From JBCBSZ01 sp039185015 (GTDB lineage Bacteria > Actinomycetota > Acidimicrobiia > Acidimicrobiales > Poriferisodalaceae): a stretch of 15,474 nt of DNA. The stretch spans positions 1 through 15,474 of the forward strand of contig JBCDAU010000069.1 of the NCBI GenBank assembly GCA_039185015.1. Reading direction: 5' to 3'. The notes under the pieces are model-generated. The model saw only the letters and a program-made list of their open reading frames with translations. It ran no database searches and was not told where the DNA came from. Of this stretch, positions 7,809 to 14,140 are shown one piece after another (position 1 is the first letter of the stretch; each line of letters begins with the position of its first letter). The translations under genes were made by a program, and so were the position numbers.

Positions 7809-7814
7809 ACCGTA
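7809..7814 (-). promoter_or_regulatory. Putative -10 box for tetR
   Basis: TACGGT on the minus strand is followed by 6 nt and then the GTG start of tetR. The position of its -35 element falls within the first operator site (7832-7837), though the bases there are not consensus. This predicts autoregulation. Confidence 0.45.
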
Positions 7815-7818
7815 GCGC

Positions 7819-7846
7819 TTGACACTACACATCGTAGCGCTACGAT
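7819..7846 (+). promoter_or_regulatory. Strong sigma-70-type promoter for the membrane-protein operon
   Basis: TTGACA at 7819-7824 is a perfect -35 hexamer. Sixteen bases later comes TACGAT at 7841-7846, a good -10. Site 1 fills most of the spacer and site 2 contains the -10, so a bound repressor would block RNA polymerase directly. Transcription would start near 7852-7854, leaving a leader of about 33 nt with an AGGAGG ribosome binding site at 7875-7880. Confidence 0.75.
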
Positions 7847-7867
7847 GTGTAGCACTACGATGTGTAG
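7825..7867. promoter_or_regulatory. Operator array: three 13-bp sites at 15-bp spacing
   Basis: Sites 7825-7837 (CTACACATCGTAG), 7840-7852 (CTACGATGTGTAG) and 7855-7867 (CTACGATGTGTAG) are spaced exactly 15 bp apart. Each is itself a short palindrome with CTAC and GTAG arms. Site 1 is the exact reverse complement of site 2, so 7825-7852 is a perfect 28-bp palindrome; site 3 is an exact direct copy of site 2. The array lies between tetR and the divergent operon and overlaps the promoter, as expected for the TetR operator. Confidence 0.85.
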
Positions 7868-7886
7868 CGGGATGAGGAGGCGCTCG

Positions 7887-8294
7887 ATGGATCGACTGCG
7901 GCGGACGAACCGGCACGGCGTGCCGAACTGGATCCTCGCCCTCGGGGGTCTGCTCGCGGTGTTCGGGACGCTCATCGGGCTCGTCGCCTTCGCGGCACCC
8001 GACGACTTCGCAGGTGACGCGATCGACGCCACCGGACTCGCCCGCGGTTGGGGCGCCCGCAACACCGCCCTCGCGCTCGCGATGGGCGCCGCGGTCGCCC
8101 TCGGGACCCGGACGGCGCTGCTCGTGTCGTTCACGGGCGCACTCGGCCGGGAGATCGGCGACACCGTCAACGGTCTCGCCGAGTCCGACGGCACCGCGCC
8201 GGTGGCCATCACCGTGCTGGTCCTCGACGTGCTCGTCCTGCGGACCCTCGCTCGCCTCGAACCCGTCACCGAACCCGTCAGGAGGACGGCATGA
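7887..8294 (+). CDS. Small four-helix membrane protein, first of a homologous pair
   Basis: The ATG at 7887 has an ideal ribosome binding site (AGGAGG at 7875-7880, 6-nt spacing) and gives 135 residues; an in-frame ATG at 7872 overlaps that site and is less likely. Hydrophobic segments lie near residues 15-37, 58-73, 75-86 and 104-121. The segment GWGARNTALAL (54-64) and the later IGDTVNGL (90-97) recur in similar form in the next gene's product (WGGKNTAVLV and LGDVNAG). The look is that of small DUF4267/DUF4345-type membrane proteins; this family link is from memory and unsure, and no enzymatic function can be named. It is the first gene of the operon opposite tetR and probably de-repressed by the TetR ligand. 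Its stop overlaps the next start (ATGA). Confidence 0.8.
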   Translation: MDRLRRTNRHGVPNWILALGGLLAVFGTLIGLVAFAAPDDFAGDAIDATGLARGWGARNTALALAMGAAVALGTRTALLVSFTGALGREIGDTVNGLAESDGTAPVAITVLVLDVLVLRTLARLEPVTEPVRRTA

Positions 8295-8719
8295 ACCCCA
8301 CCCACACCACTCCGAAGCTGCCTTGGGTCGTCGTCGCCCCGGGATTCGTCCTGATGGCGATCTACGCCATGCTCTCGTTCATCTCGCTGGGCGATCAGTC
8401 GAGCTTCTACGACTCGATGGACATCCCCGTGCCCGAGAACGAGTTCCTCATCTGGAGCTGGGGTGGGAAGAACACCGCCGTGCTCGTCGGCCTGTCGATC
8501 GCCGTGATCTCACGGCTTCGCTTCTCGATGCTGACGGCGATCGCCATGCTCTTCGTGATGCAGCTCGGAGACGTCAACGCCGGCGCGCAGAGCGGTACCA
8601 ACGTGTTCATCACCTGGATCGCCGTCGCCATCACCGTCTTCCAGCTGGCGTTGATCGTCCGCCACGCCCGCACCACCGACCAGCCGATCGGCCCCGAGAT
8701 GGCGACGGTGGCCGGCTGA
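8291..8719 (+). CDS. Small four-helix membrane protein, second of a homologous pair
   Basis: The ATG at 8291 overlaps the preceding stop by 4 bp and has GGAGG at 8281-8285, so translation is probably coupled. The 142-residue product has hydrophobic segments near 11-33, 62-76, 78-91 and 105-124. WSWGGKNTAVLVG (55-67) and QLGDVNAG (91-98) align with matching segments of the upstream protein, so the two appear to be paralogues that may work as a heteromeric membrane complex, which is inference. An acidic loop (residues 41-51, DSMDIPVPENE) lies between helices 1 and 2. Function is unknown; regulation by the divergent TetR protein suggests a response to a small hydrophobic compound or membrane stress. 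A strong hairpin follows 20 bases after the stop. Confidence 0.8.
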   Translation: MNPTHTTPKLPWVVVAPGFVLMAIYAMLSFISLGDQSSFYDSMDIPVPENEFLIWSWGGKNTAVLVGLSIAVISRLRFSMLTAIAMLFVMQLGDVNAGAQSGTNVFITWIAVAITVFQLALIVRHARTTDQPIGPEMATVAG

Positions 8720-8738
8720 GCCTGAGGCCCTCGCGAAT

Positions 8739-8775
8739 GAGGCAGAACGGGGCGGATGCCGCTCCGTTCTGCCTC
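8739..8775. terminator. Bidirectional hairpin terminator between convergent genes
   Basis: GAGGCAGAACGG (8739-8750) pairs perfectly with 8764-8775. The stem continues through a G-T pair (8751/8763) and GCGG/CCGC (8752-8755 with 8759-8762), leaving a 3-nt loop, about 17 bp in all. It sits between the stops of the membrane operon (8719) and the LOG gene (8783) and can serve both strands. There is no T-run. Confidence 0.8.
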
Positions 8776-8782
8776 GCCTGGA

Positions 8783-9376
8783 TCAGGTCTCGTCGGGCTC
8801 GAGCCACTTGTCGACCACCGGGGCATCGTGCTCGGCGAGCGCGTCGAGCAGCTCGGCCGGGTCCGTGCCCCGCACGAGGAGCGCGAGGTTCTCCTCCTTC
8901 ATGAACCCCTCGGCCACGGCGCGGTCGAGCAGGTCGAAGAAGGGCTGCCAGTAGCCGTCGACGTCGAGCACGCCGACCGGCTTGTTGTGCACGCCGAGCT
9001 GGGACCAGGTGAGGATCTCCGCGAGCTCCTCGAGCGTGCCGAGCCCGCCCGGGAGCGCGATGAAGGCGTCGGCCCGGTCGAACATCTCCCGCTTGCGGGT
9101 GTGCATCGTGTCGACCTCGACGAGCTCGGTGAGGCCCTGGTGGGCGATCTCGCGGCTGAACAAGCCGACCGGGATGATGCCGGTGACCTCACCGCCCGCG
9201 GCCATGACCGCGTCGGCGGTGCGGCCCATGAGGCCCACCGCTCCCCCTCCGTAGACCATGCGGACGCTCCGCTCCGCGAGATGCCGTCCGAGTGCCCTGG
9301 CCGTCTCGACGTAGACGGGGTCGTGACCGGGCGAGGAGCCGCAGTACACGCACAGGCTGGTGATCTCGGTGGGCAT
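8783..9376 (-). CDS. LOG-family protein (nucleoside monophosphate phosphoribohydrolase, TIGR00730 type)
   Basis: The 197-residue protein is a Rossmann-like LOG enzyme. It shows VYCGSSPG (10-17), MVYGGGAVGLMG (40-51), GIIP (66-69), the MHTRKREMF segment (91-99) and the signature PGGLGTLEE (109-117). Family members release the base from cytokinin riboside 5'-monophosphate or AMP-like substrates, giving ribose 5-phosphate; many are misannotated as lysine decarboxylases. The bacterial physiological substrate is often unclear. I chose the ATG at 9376 over the GTG at 9385 because TACCGT (reverse of 9384-9389) lies 7 nt upstream, the same arrangement as at 6507, and the GTG overlaps that box. It converges with the membrane operon and diverges from the oxidoreductase gene. 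Confidence 0.92.
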   Translation of the reverse strand: MPTEITSLCVYCGSSPGHDPVYVETARALGRHLAERSVRMVYGGGAVGLMGRTADAVMAAGGEVTGIIPVGLFSREIAHQGLTELVEVDTMHTRKREMFDRADAFIALPGGLGTLEELAEILTWSQLGVHNKPVGVLDVDGYWQPFFDLLDRAVAEGFMKEENLALLVRGTDPAELLDALAEHDAPVVDKWLEPDET

Positions 9377-9383
9377 CCGGGGC

Positions 9384-9389
9384 ACGGTA
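9384..9389 (-). promoter_or_regulatory. Putative -10 box for the LOG-family gene
   Basis: TACCGT on the minus strand lies 7 nt before the ATG at 9376. It matches the box before the PlsY-like gene in both sequence and spacing, and suggests a leaderless message. Confidence 0.5.
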
Positions 9390-9459
9390 GCGGTCGTCCG
9401 TTCGGAGCCTGGGACGACTTCTGGCGTGCCGATCGGCGGGCGTGCGCGAGGCTCAGGGC

Positions 9460-10398
9460 ATGAGCCACCCCCGCCCGTTCCGTTTCGGTGTCATGGCCGC
9501 CAAGGCCGCCTCGTCCAGTGAGTGGATCGACACGGCCAAGCAGGCCGAGGACCTCGGCTACTCGGCCCTGCTCATGCCCGACCACTTCGGCGACCAGCTC
9601 GCGCCCATCCCGGCGTTGACGATGGCAGCGGCGGTCACGGAGAACCTGCGGGTCGGCGCCCTCGTGTTCGCCAACGACTTCCGCCACCCCGCCGTGCTGG
9701 CCAAGGAGGCGGCGAGCATCGACCTGCTCACCGACGGACGCCTCGAGGTCGGCGTCGGGGCCGGCTGGATGACGACCGACTACACGGGCACCGGCATCCC
9801 TCACGATCGGGCGGGCGTCCGGATCGACCGCATGATCGAGTCGATCGAGGTGCTCCGCGGCCTGTGGTCGGAGGGCGCCTACTCCTTCGACGGCGCGCAT
9901 TACACGATCACCGAGCTGGATGGCCTGCCGAAGCCGGTCCAGGACGGCGGCCCGCCGATCATCGTCGGCGGCGGCGGCAGGCGCGTGCTGTCCACCGCGG
10001 CCCGTCTGGCCGACATCGTCGGCGTGAACCCGAACGTCGGCGCCGGCGTCGTCGGCCCCGAGGCCATCGCCTCGATGTCGGCCGACGCGACCGAGGAGAA
10101 GCTGAGCTGGGTACGGGCCGCCGCAGGCGAACGCTTCGACGACATCGAGATCAGCATCCTGAAGTTCGTCACGATGGTCACCGATGACCGGGACGGCGTC
10201 GCCGCCCAGGTCGGCGGGGCCATGGGCATGGACGCCGACACCCTGCTGGCGAGCCCCCACACCCTGGTCGGATCCGTCGACCAGCTCGTCGAGGAGCTGC
10301 AGGAGCAACGGGATCGGTGGCAGGGGTCCTACGTCACCGTGCAGTCCGATGCCCTGGAGGCCTTCGCTCCGATCGTCGCTGCCCTGGCCGACACCTGA
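9460..10398 (+). CDS. LLM-class F420-dependent oxidoreductase
   Basis: The 312-residue protein is a luciferase-like TIM-barrel enzyme. The N-terminus RPFRFGV, then AEDLGYSALLMPDHF (28-42), TENLRVGALVFANDFRHPAVLAKEAASIDLL, GRLEVGVGAGW, RIDRMIESIEVLRGLW and PIIVGGGGRRVL are classic for F420-dependent members; the start resembles the MSMEG_2516 group (TIGR03621), recalled rather than searched. Such enzymes transfer hydride between F420 and a substrate that cannot be read from sequence. The ATG at 9460 is chosen because the family motif RPFRFG follows within 10 residues; a GTG at 9442 is possible. GAGGCT, one base off TANNNT, lies 6 nt before the ATG. It is divergent from the LOG gene and ends 12 bases before the convergent era stop. 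Confidence 0.9.
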   Translation: MSHPRPFRFGVMAAKAASSSEWIDTAKQAEDLGYSALLMPDHFGDQLAPIPALTMAAAVTENLRVGALVFANDFRHPAVLAKEAASIDLLTDGRLEVGVGAGWMTTDYTGTGIPHDRAGVRIDRMIESIEVLRGLWSEGAYSFDGAHYTITELDGLPKPVQDGGPPIIVGGGGRRVLSTAARLADIVGVNPNVGAGVVGPEAIASMSADATEEKLSWVRAAAGERFDDIEISILKFVTMVTDDRDGVAAQVGGAMGMDADTLLASPHTLVGSVDQLVEELQEQRDRWQGSYVTVQSDALEAFAPIVAALADT

Positions 10399-10410
10399 GC
10401 GACCGAGCGG

Positions 10411-11319
10411 CTACTGGCCGCCGAGGTCGAGGGCCTGGTCGACCAGCTCGGGGCGGCGCTGCCAGTCCTTCAGCACCTTCACCTGGAGCTCCAGGTAGGC
10501 ACCCTCGGCGAGCTGCCGGCGGACCCGGGTGCCGACCTGCTTGAGCACCTTGCCGCCCTTGCCGATGACCATCCCCTTCTGGGAATCGCGTTCGACGAGG
10601 ATCTCGACCTTCACATGCGGCCACTCCCACACGGCGATCCGTGTGGCGACCGAGTACGGCAGCTCGTCGCGCAGCACGGCCAGGAGCTGCTCACGCACGA
10701 GCTCGGCGACGAAGGCAGGCTCGGGGAGGTCGGTGACCTCGTCGGGTGGGAAGTAGGCCGGCCCGTCCGGGAGGAGTCCGAGCACGTGGTCGACCAGGTC
10801 GGCGACCCCGTCGCCGGTGCGGGCCGAGACCGGGAAGTACGCGGCCCGGTCCTCGGCGGCGAGCGTAGTGAGCTGCTGGGCGATCTGGTCCGGGGAGGCG
10901 ACGTCGACCTTATTGAGCACGACGATCGCATCCGCCGGCGTGCGGTCGAGGACCCACCGGTCGCCCGTCCCGACCGGTCGGGTCGCGTCGATCACCACCA
11001 GCACGACGTCGACGTCGGACAGCGCCTCGCTCGCCGTGGCGTTGAGGCGCTCCCCCAGCGCGGTGACCGGCTTGTGCAGGCCCGGCGTGTCGACGAGCAC
11101 GGCCTGGACGTCGTCCCGATGGAGCACCCCGAGCACCCGGTGTCGGGTGGTCTGCGGCTTGTCGGAGACGATCGAGACCTTCTGGCCGAGCATCTGGTTG
11201 ATGAGCGTCGACTTCCCGGCGTTAGGCCGGCCGACGACGGTGACGAAGCCGGAGCGCCGCACCGGATCGGGCACCGGCTCCGGGATCGGCAGGTCGATGC
11301 CCTCGACGTCGTCGTTCAT
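10411..11319 (-). CDS. era: GTPase Era
   Basis: The 302-residue protein has the full Era layout. The GTPase domain has G1 GRPNAGKST (30-38), G2 region KPQTTRHRVLG, G3 DTPG (77-80), G4 NKVD (136-139) and G5 SAR (165-167). The C-terminal KH domain carries MVIGKGGKVLKQVG (250-263). Era binds the 3' end of 16S rRNA and assists 30S subunit maturation. The N-terminus is about 20 residues longer than in E. coli and acidic/proline-rich, common in actinobacteria. The ATG at 11317-11319 overlaps the stop of the upstream CBS-domain gene (ATGA), so translation is coupled. It is the last gene of the phoH operon in this window. Confidence 0.97.
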   Translation of the reverse strand: MNDDVEGIDLPIPEPVPDPVRRSGFVTVVGRPNAGKSTLINQMLGQKVSIVSDKPQTTRHRVLGVLHRDDVQAVLVDTPGLHKPVTALGERLNATASEALSDVDVVLVVIDATRPVGTGDRWVLDRTPADAIVVLNKVDVASPDQIAQQLTTLAAEDRAAYFPVSARTGDGVADLVDHVLGLLPDGPAYFPPDEVTDLPEPAFVAELVREQLLAVLRDELPYSVATRIAVWEWPHVKVEILVERDSQKGMVIGKGGKVLKQVGTRVRRQLAEGAYLELQVKVLKDWQRRPELVDQALDLGGQ

Positions 11320-12584
11320 GACTCGGCGAGGGTCTCGGTCGGCTGCGGCACTGCGTCGAGGGTGATGTGGAGGCGCTCGATCCGGTTGCCGTCGACCTCC
11401 TCGGCCCGGACGACGTGGCTGCCGAGCTCGATCTCCTCACCGACCTCGGGCACGTGGCCGAGCAGCCCCGAGAACAGCCCGCCGAGGGTGTCCCAATCGC
11501 CCTCGGGCATCTCCATCCCGAGCAGGTCCTCGACCTCGGTCACGGGCAGGCGGGCCGAGACGAACAGTGCCCCGTCGGCCGCCGGCATGATCAGCGGTAC
11601 CTCCTCGTCGAACTCGTCGACGATCTCGCCGACCAACTCCTCGATCAGGTCCTCGAGGGTGACGAGGCCGGCGGTGCCGCCGTACTCGTCGATCACGACG
11701 GCGAGGTGGAACTTCTGCACCCGCATCTCGGGCATCAGCTCGGCGACCCGCTTGGACTCGGGCACGAAGTGGGGGTTGCGCACGAACTCGGCGACCGGGC
11801 TGTCGTCGCAGTCGCCGAGGTGGGCCCGGAGGAGGTCCTTGGAGAGGATCACCCCGACGATGTCGTCGATGCTCTCGCCGCAGACCGGCAGTCGGGTGTA
11901 GCCCCGCTCGACGACCAGCTGGAGGGCCTCGCCGACCGTGGCCGTCGCCTCGATGGTGACCATGTCGGGCCGCGGGACCATCACGCTCTTCGCCACGGTG
12001 TCGCCGAAGCTGATGACGGACTCGATGAGCGAGCGCTCCTCGTCCTCGATCGCCTCGGACTGGGCAGCGGCCTCGGCGAGGGCGAGCAGGTCGTCCTCGG
12101 AGACGACGGGCGTGCCGTCGACCCCACCCCGACCAGCCGCCGCCCACAGCAGGCCCCGGGAGAGCTGGGAGAGCACCGGCAGCCGGGCGAGAGCGGACGC
12201 CACCGGCAACATGATGCCGGCGACCCGCAGGCTCTCGTTGAACGCGAAGGTCTTCGGCAGCGCCTCGGCCACGACGAACACGACGATGATCTCGATCCCG
12301 ACGGCGACGGCGACACCGGCCGGACCGAAGCGATCGACGGCGACGACGGCCAACAGGCTCGCCGCCACGATGTGACACGCCAGGGTCAGCAGCAGTACCG
12401 GCGCCAGCACCCGGTTGGGCCGTTGGAGCAACGGGTCGAGTCGCTCCGCGCGCTCGGGATGGGTCTCGGCGAGGGCGCGGGCGCCGACGGCCCCCAGCCG
12501 GGTGAAGCTGGTCTCGATCAGGGCGAGGACAGCCGACACGCCGATCGCCACCAGGGCGAGGACGATGGCCAGGACCGGGTTCAC
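11316..12584 (-). CDS. CNNM/CBS-domain membrane protein (HlyC/CorC family)
   Basis: The 422-residue protein has an N-terminal DUF21/CNNM membrane domain with hydrophobic segments near residues 3-20, 58-82 and 87-108, including the typical AEALPKTFAFN. It then has ESVISFGDTVAKSVMVPRPDMVTI, which opens a CBS pair (about 190-320), with GYTRLPVCGESIDDIVGVILSKDLL and VIDEYGGTAGLVTLEDLIEELVGEI in it. A C-terminal CorC/HlyC transporter-associated domain with DTLGGLFSGLLG follows. Family members are linked to magnesium or cobalt export; the old label haemolysin is misleading. The GTG at 12582-12584 overlaps the ybeY stop as GTGA and gives the normal N-terminus; a GTG 27 bases upstream is less likely. 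The gene links ybeY and era in one operon. Confidence 0.93.
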   Translation of the reverse strand: MNPVLAIVLALVAIGVSAVLALIETSFTRLGAVGARALAETHPERAERLDPLLQRPNRVLAPVLLLTLACHIVAASLLAVVAVDRFGPAGVAVAVGIEIIVVFVVAEALPKTFAFNESLRVAGIMLPVASALARLPVLSQLSRGLLWAAAGRGGVDGTPVVSEDDLLALAEAAAQSEAIEDEERSLIESVISFGDTVAKSVMVPRPDMVTIEATATVGEALQLVVERGYTRLPVCGESIDDIVGVILSKDLLRAHLGDCDDSPVAEFVRNPHFVPESKRVAELMPEMRVQKFHLAVVIDEYGGTAGLVTLEDLIEELVGEIVDEFDEEVPLIMPAADGALFVSARLPVTEVEDLLGMEMPEGDWDTLGGLFSGLLGHVPEVGEEIELGSHVVRAEEVDGNRIERLHITLDAVPQPTETLAES

Positions 12585-13078
12585 GAGGTCGCCGCTCCGG
12601 CGGCCGCCCACCTCGTGAGGTGATGCTCCTCACGGGCCCGCATGGCGGCGGTGTCCTCGTCGCCGGCGTGATCGTGGCCGAGGAGGTGGAGCACACCGTG
12701 GACGACGAGCAGCGCCAGCTCGGCGTCGAGGGTGCCGTCGTGGGTCGTGCGCATCCCGGCGTTGGTCTCGGCCTGGTCGCGGGCGACGGCCGGGCACACG
12801 AGCACGTCGCCGAGCAGGCCGGGGACACCCGGCGTGGGCTCGTCGTCGATCGGGAACGCCAACACGTCGGTGGGGGCGCCGTCGCCGTCGAGGTGCTCGG
12901 CCTTGAGCTCGGCGATGTCGGCAGGACGGATGAAGCTCAGCGCGAGCTCCAGCGAGGGATCGACGCCCTCCTCGGTGAGGACGTCAGCGGCCAAGCGGGC
13001 CCAGGTGTCGACCTCGAGCGCCACATCGGACTGCTCGTCGGCCACCAGGACCCGCGACCGGCTTGGGGGTTCGCTCAC
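12581..13078 (-). CDS. ybeY: rRNA maturation endoribonuclease YbeY
   Basis: The 165-residue protein ends in the family signature HGVLHLLGHDH with His127, His131 and His137 as the H-x3-H-x5-H zinc site. Upstream it has PTDVLAFP (69-76) and GDVLVCP (90-96), both standard. YbeY is a metal-dependent endoribonuclease for 16S rRNA 3'-end maturation and ribosome quality control. The GTG at 13076-13078 overlaps the phoH stop as GTGA, and its own stop overlaps the next start, so it is translationally coupled on both sides. The linkage with phoH and era, all acting on RNA or 30S subunits, is the usual one in bacteria. Confidence 0.96.
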   Translation of the reverse strand: MSEPPSRSRVLVADEQSDVALEVDTWARLAADVLTEEGVDPSLELALSFIRPADIAELKAEHLDGDGAPTDVLAFPIDDEPTPGVPGLLGDVLVCPAVARDQAETNAGMRTTHDGTLDAELALLVVHGVLHLLGHDHAGDEDTAAMRAREEHHLTRWAAAGAATS

Positions 13079-14028
13079 CTCTGCTCCTTGGACGCCCGCT
13101 CGTAGGCATCGACGATGTCCTGCACGATCCGATGGCGGACCACGTCGACCCCCGTGAGGTGGACGAAAGCGAGCTCGTCGACGCCCCGCATGACCGCTTC
13201 GAGGCCTTGGAGGCTGCTGCGGCCCCGGTCGATGTCGACCTGGGTCGTGTCGCCGGTGACGACGGCCTTGGAGCCGAAGCCGATGCGGGTCAGGAACATC
13301 TTCATCTGCTCGGGCGTCGTGTTCTGCGCCTCGTCGAGGATGATGAAGCTCTGGTTGAGCGTGCGGCCGCGCATGAACGCGAGCGGGGCGACCTCGATGG
13401 TGCCTCGCCCGATCATCCGCTGGATCGCCTCGGGGTCGACCATGTCGTAGAGGGCATCGAAGAGCGGCCGCAGGTACGGGTCGATCTTCTCGGTGAGGTC
13501 GCCGGGGAGGAAGCCCAGTCGCTCGCCGGCCTCGACCGCGGGACGGGTGAGCACGATGCGGGCCACCTCGCGGGCCTGGAGGGCCCGGACCGCCATGGCG
13601 ACGGCCAGCCAGGTCTTCCCGGTGCCGGCGGGGCCGAGGCCGAAGGTGACGGTGTTGTCGGCGATCGCCTCGAGGTAGCGCTTCTGGTTGGCGGTCTTGG
13701 GTCGGACCTGTCGGCCGCCGGTGGTCTTGATGACGTTGCCGCCGAGGATCTCGGCCGGGCTCTCGTCGTCACGGACCATCTGGATGGTGCGCTCGATGAT
13801 CTCGCCGTCGAGGGCCTGGCCCTGTTCGAGCAGCGTCACCAGCTCACGGAACAGACGCCCCACGTGCTCGGCGTCGGCACCCCTGACGGTGATCTCGTTG
13901 CCTCGGACGTGGATCTCGGCGTGTTCGAACCCGGCCTCGATGCGACGCAGCAGCTCATCGCGCTGGCCGAGCAGGCTGGTCATCAGGTGGTTCCCGGGAA
14001 CCTCGATGCTGACGAGTGTGGCGGTCAC
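13075..14028 (-). CDS. PhoH-family ATPase (PhoH/YbeZ-like)
   Basis: The 317-residue protein has a small N-terminal domain with a KH-like look (HAEIHVRGNEITVRGADAEH, about 37-56). The PhoH ATPase domain follows: RPKTANQKRYLEAI, Walker A GPAGTGKT (132-139), TRPAVEAGERLGFLPGDL, Walker B IILDEAQN (229-236), and TRIGFGSKAVVTGD. It is a cytoplasmic NTP-binding protein, thought to act on RNA and to pair functionally with YbeY. The GTG at 14026-14028 has GGAGG 3 nt upstream, and TAGCCT (reverse of 14053-14058) fits a -10 box about 25 nt before it. It is the first gene of the operon phoH-ybeY-corC-era. Confidence 0.95.
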   Translation of the reverse strand: MTATLVSIEVPGNHLMTSLLGQRDELLRRIEAGFEHAEIHVRGNEITVRGADAEHVGRLFRELVTLLEQGQALDGEIIERTIQMVRDDESPAEILGGNVIKTTGGRQVRPKTANQKRYLEAIADNTVTFGLGPAGTGKTWLAVAMAVRALQAREVARIVLTRPAVEAGERLGFLPGDLTEKIDPYLRPLFDALYDMVDPEAIQRMIGRGTIEVAPLAFMRGRTLNQSFIILDEAQNTTPEQMKMFLTRIGFGSKAVVTGDTTQVDIDRGRSSLQGLEAVMRGVDELAFVHLTGVDVVRHRIVQDIVDAYERASKEQR

Positions 14029-14052
14029 GATCCTCCGAGGACGAGACGGACC

Positions 14053-14058
14053 AGGCTA
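14053..14058 (-). promoter_or_regulatory. Putative -10 box for the phoH operon
   Basis: TAGCCT on the minus strand lies 24 nt before the phoH GTG. Transcription would start near 14046, leaving a short leader that contains the GGAGG ribosome binding site at 14032-14036. No clear -35 is seen. Confidence 0.4.
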
Positions 14059-14125
14059 CCCCCGGGGTGGGTCCGCCGACCACGGGGTTCGTCGCACGCG
14101 GAGTCGGGCCAGGGCCGGGGCGCGG

Positions 14126-14131
14126 TACCGT
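14126..14131 (+). promoter_or_regulatory. Putative -10 box for the 174-residue gene
   Basis: TACCGT lies 9 nt before the GTG at 14141, the same hexamer as at 6494 and 9384 but with slightly longer spacing. No ribosome binding site is evident. Confidence 0.35.
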
Positions 14132-14140
14132 CGCCGGGTC

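Noticed and set aside
8783..9376. Lysine decarboxylase
   Set aside because: PGGxGTxxE proteins of this size are LOG-type phosphoribohydrolases; the decarboxylase label is a known misannotation.
10615..12623. Long plus-strand open frames across era and the CBS-domain gene
   Set aside because: High GC content produces long antisense frames. Their translations are low-complexity Arg/Asp/Gly-rich, while the minus strand carries complete Era and CNNM/CBS proteins.
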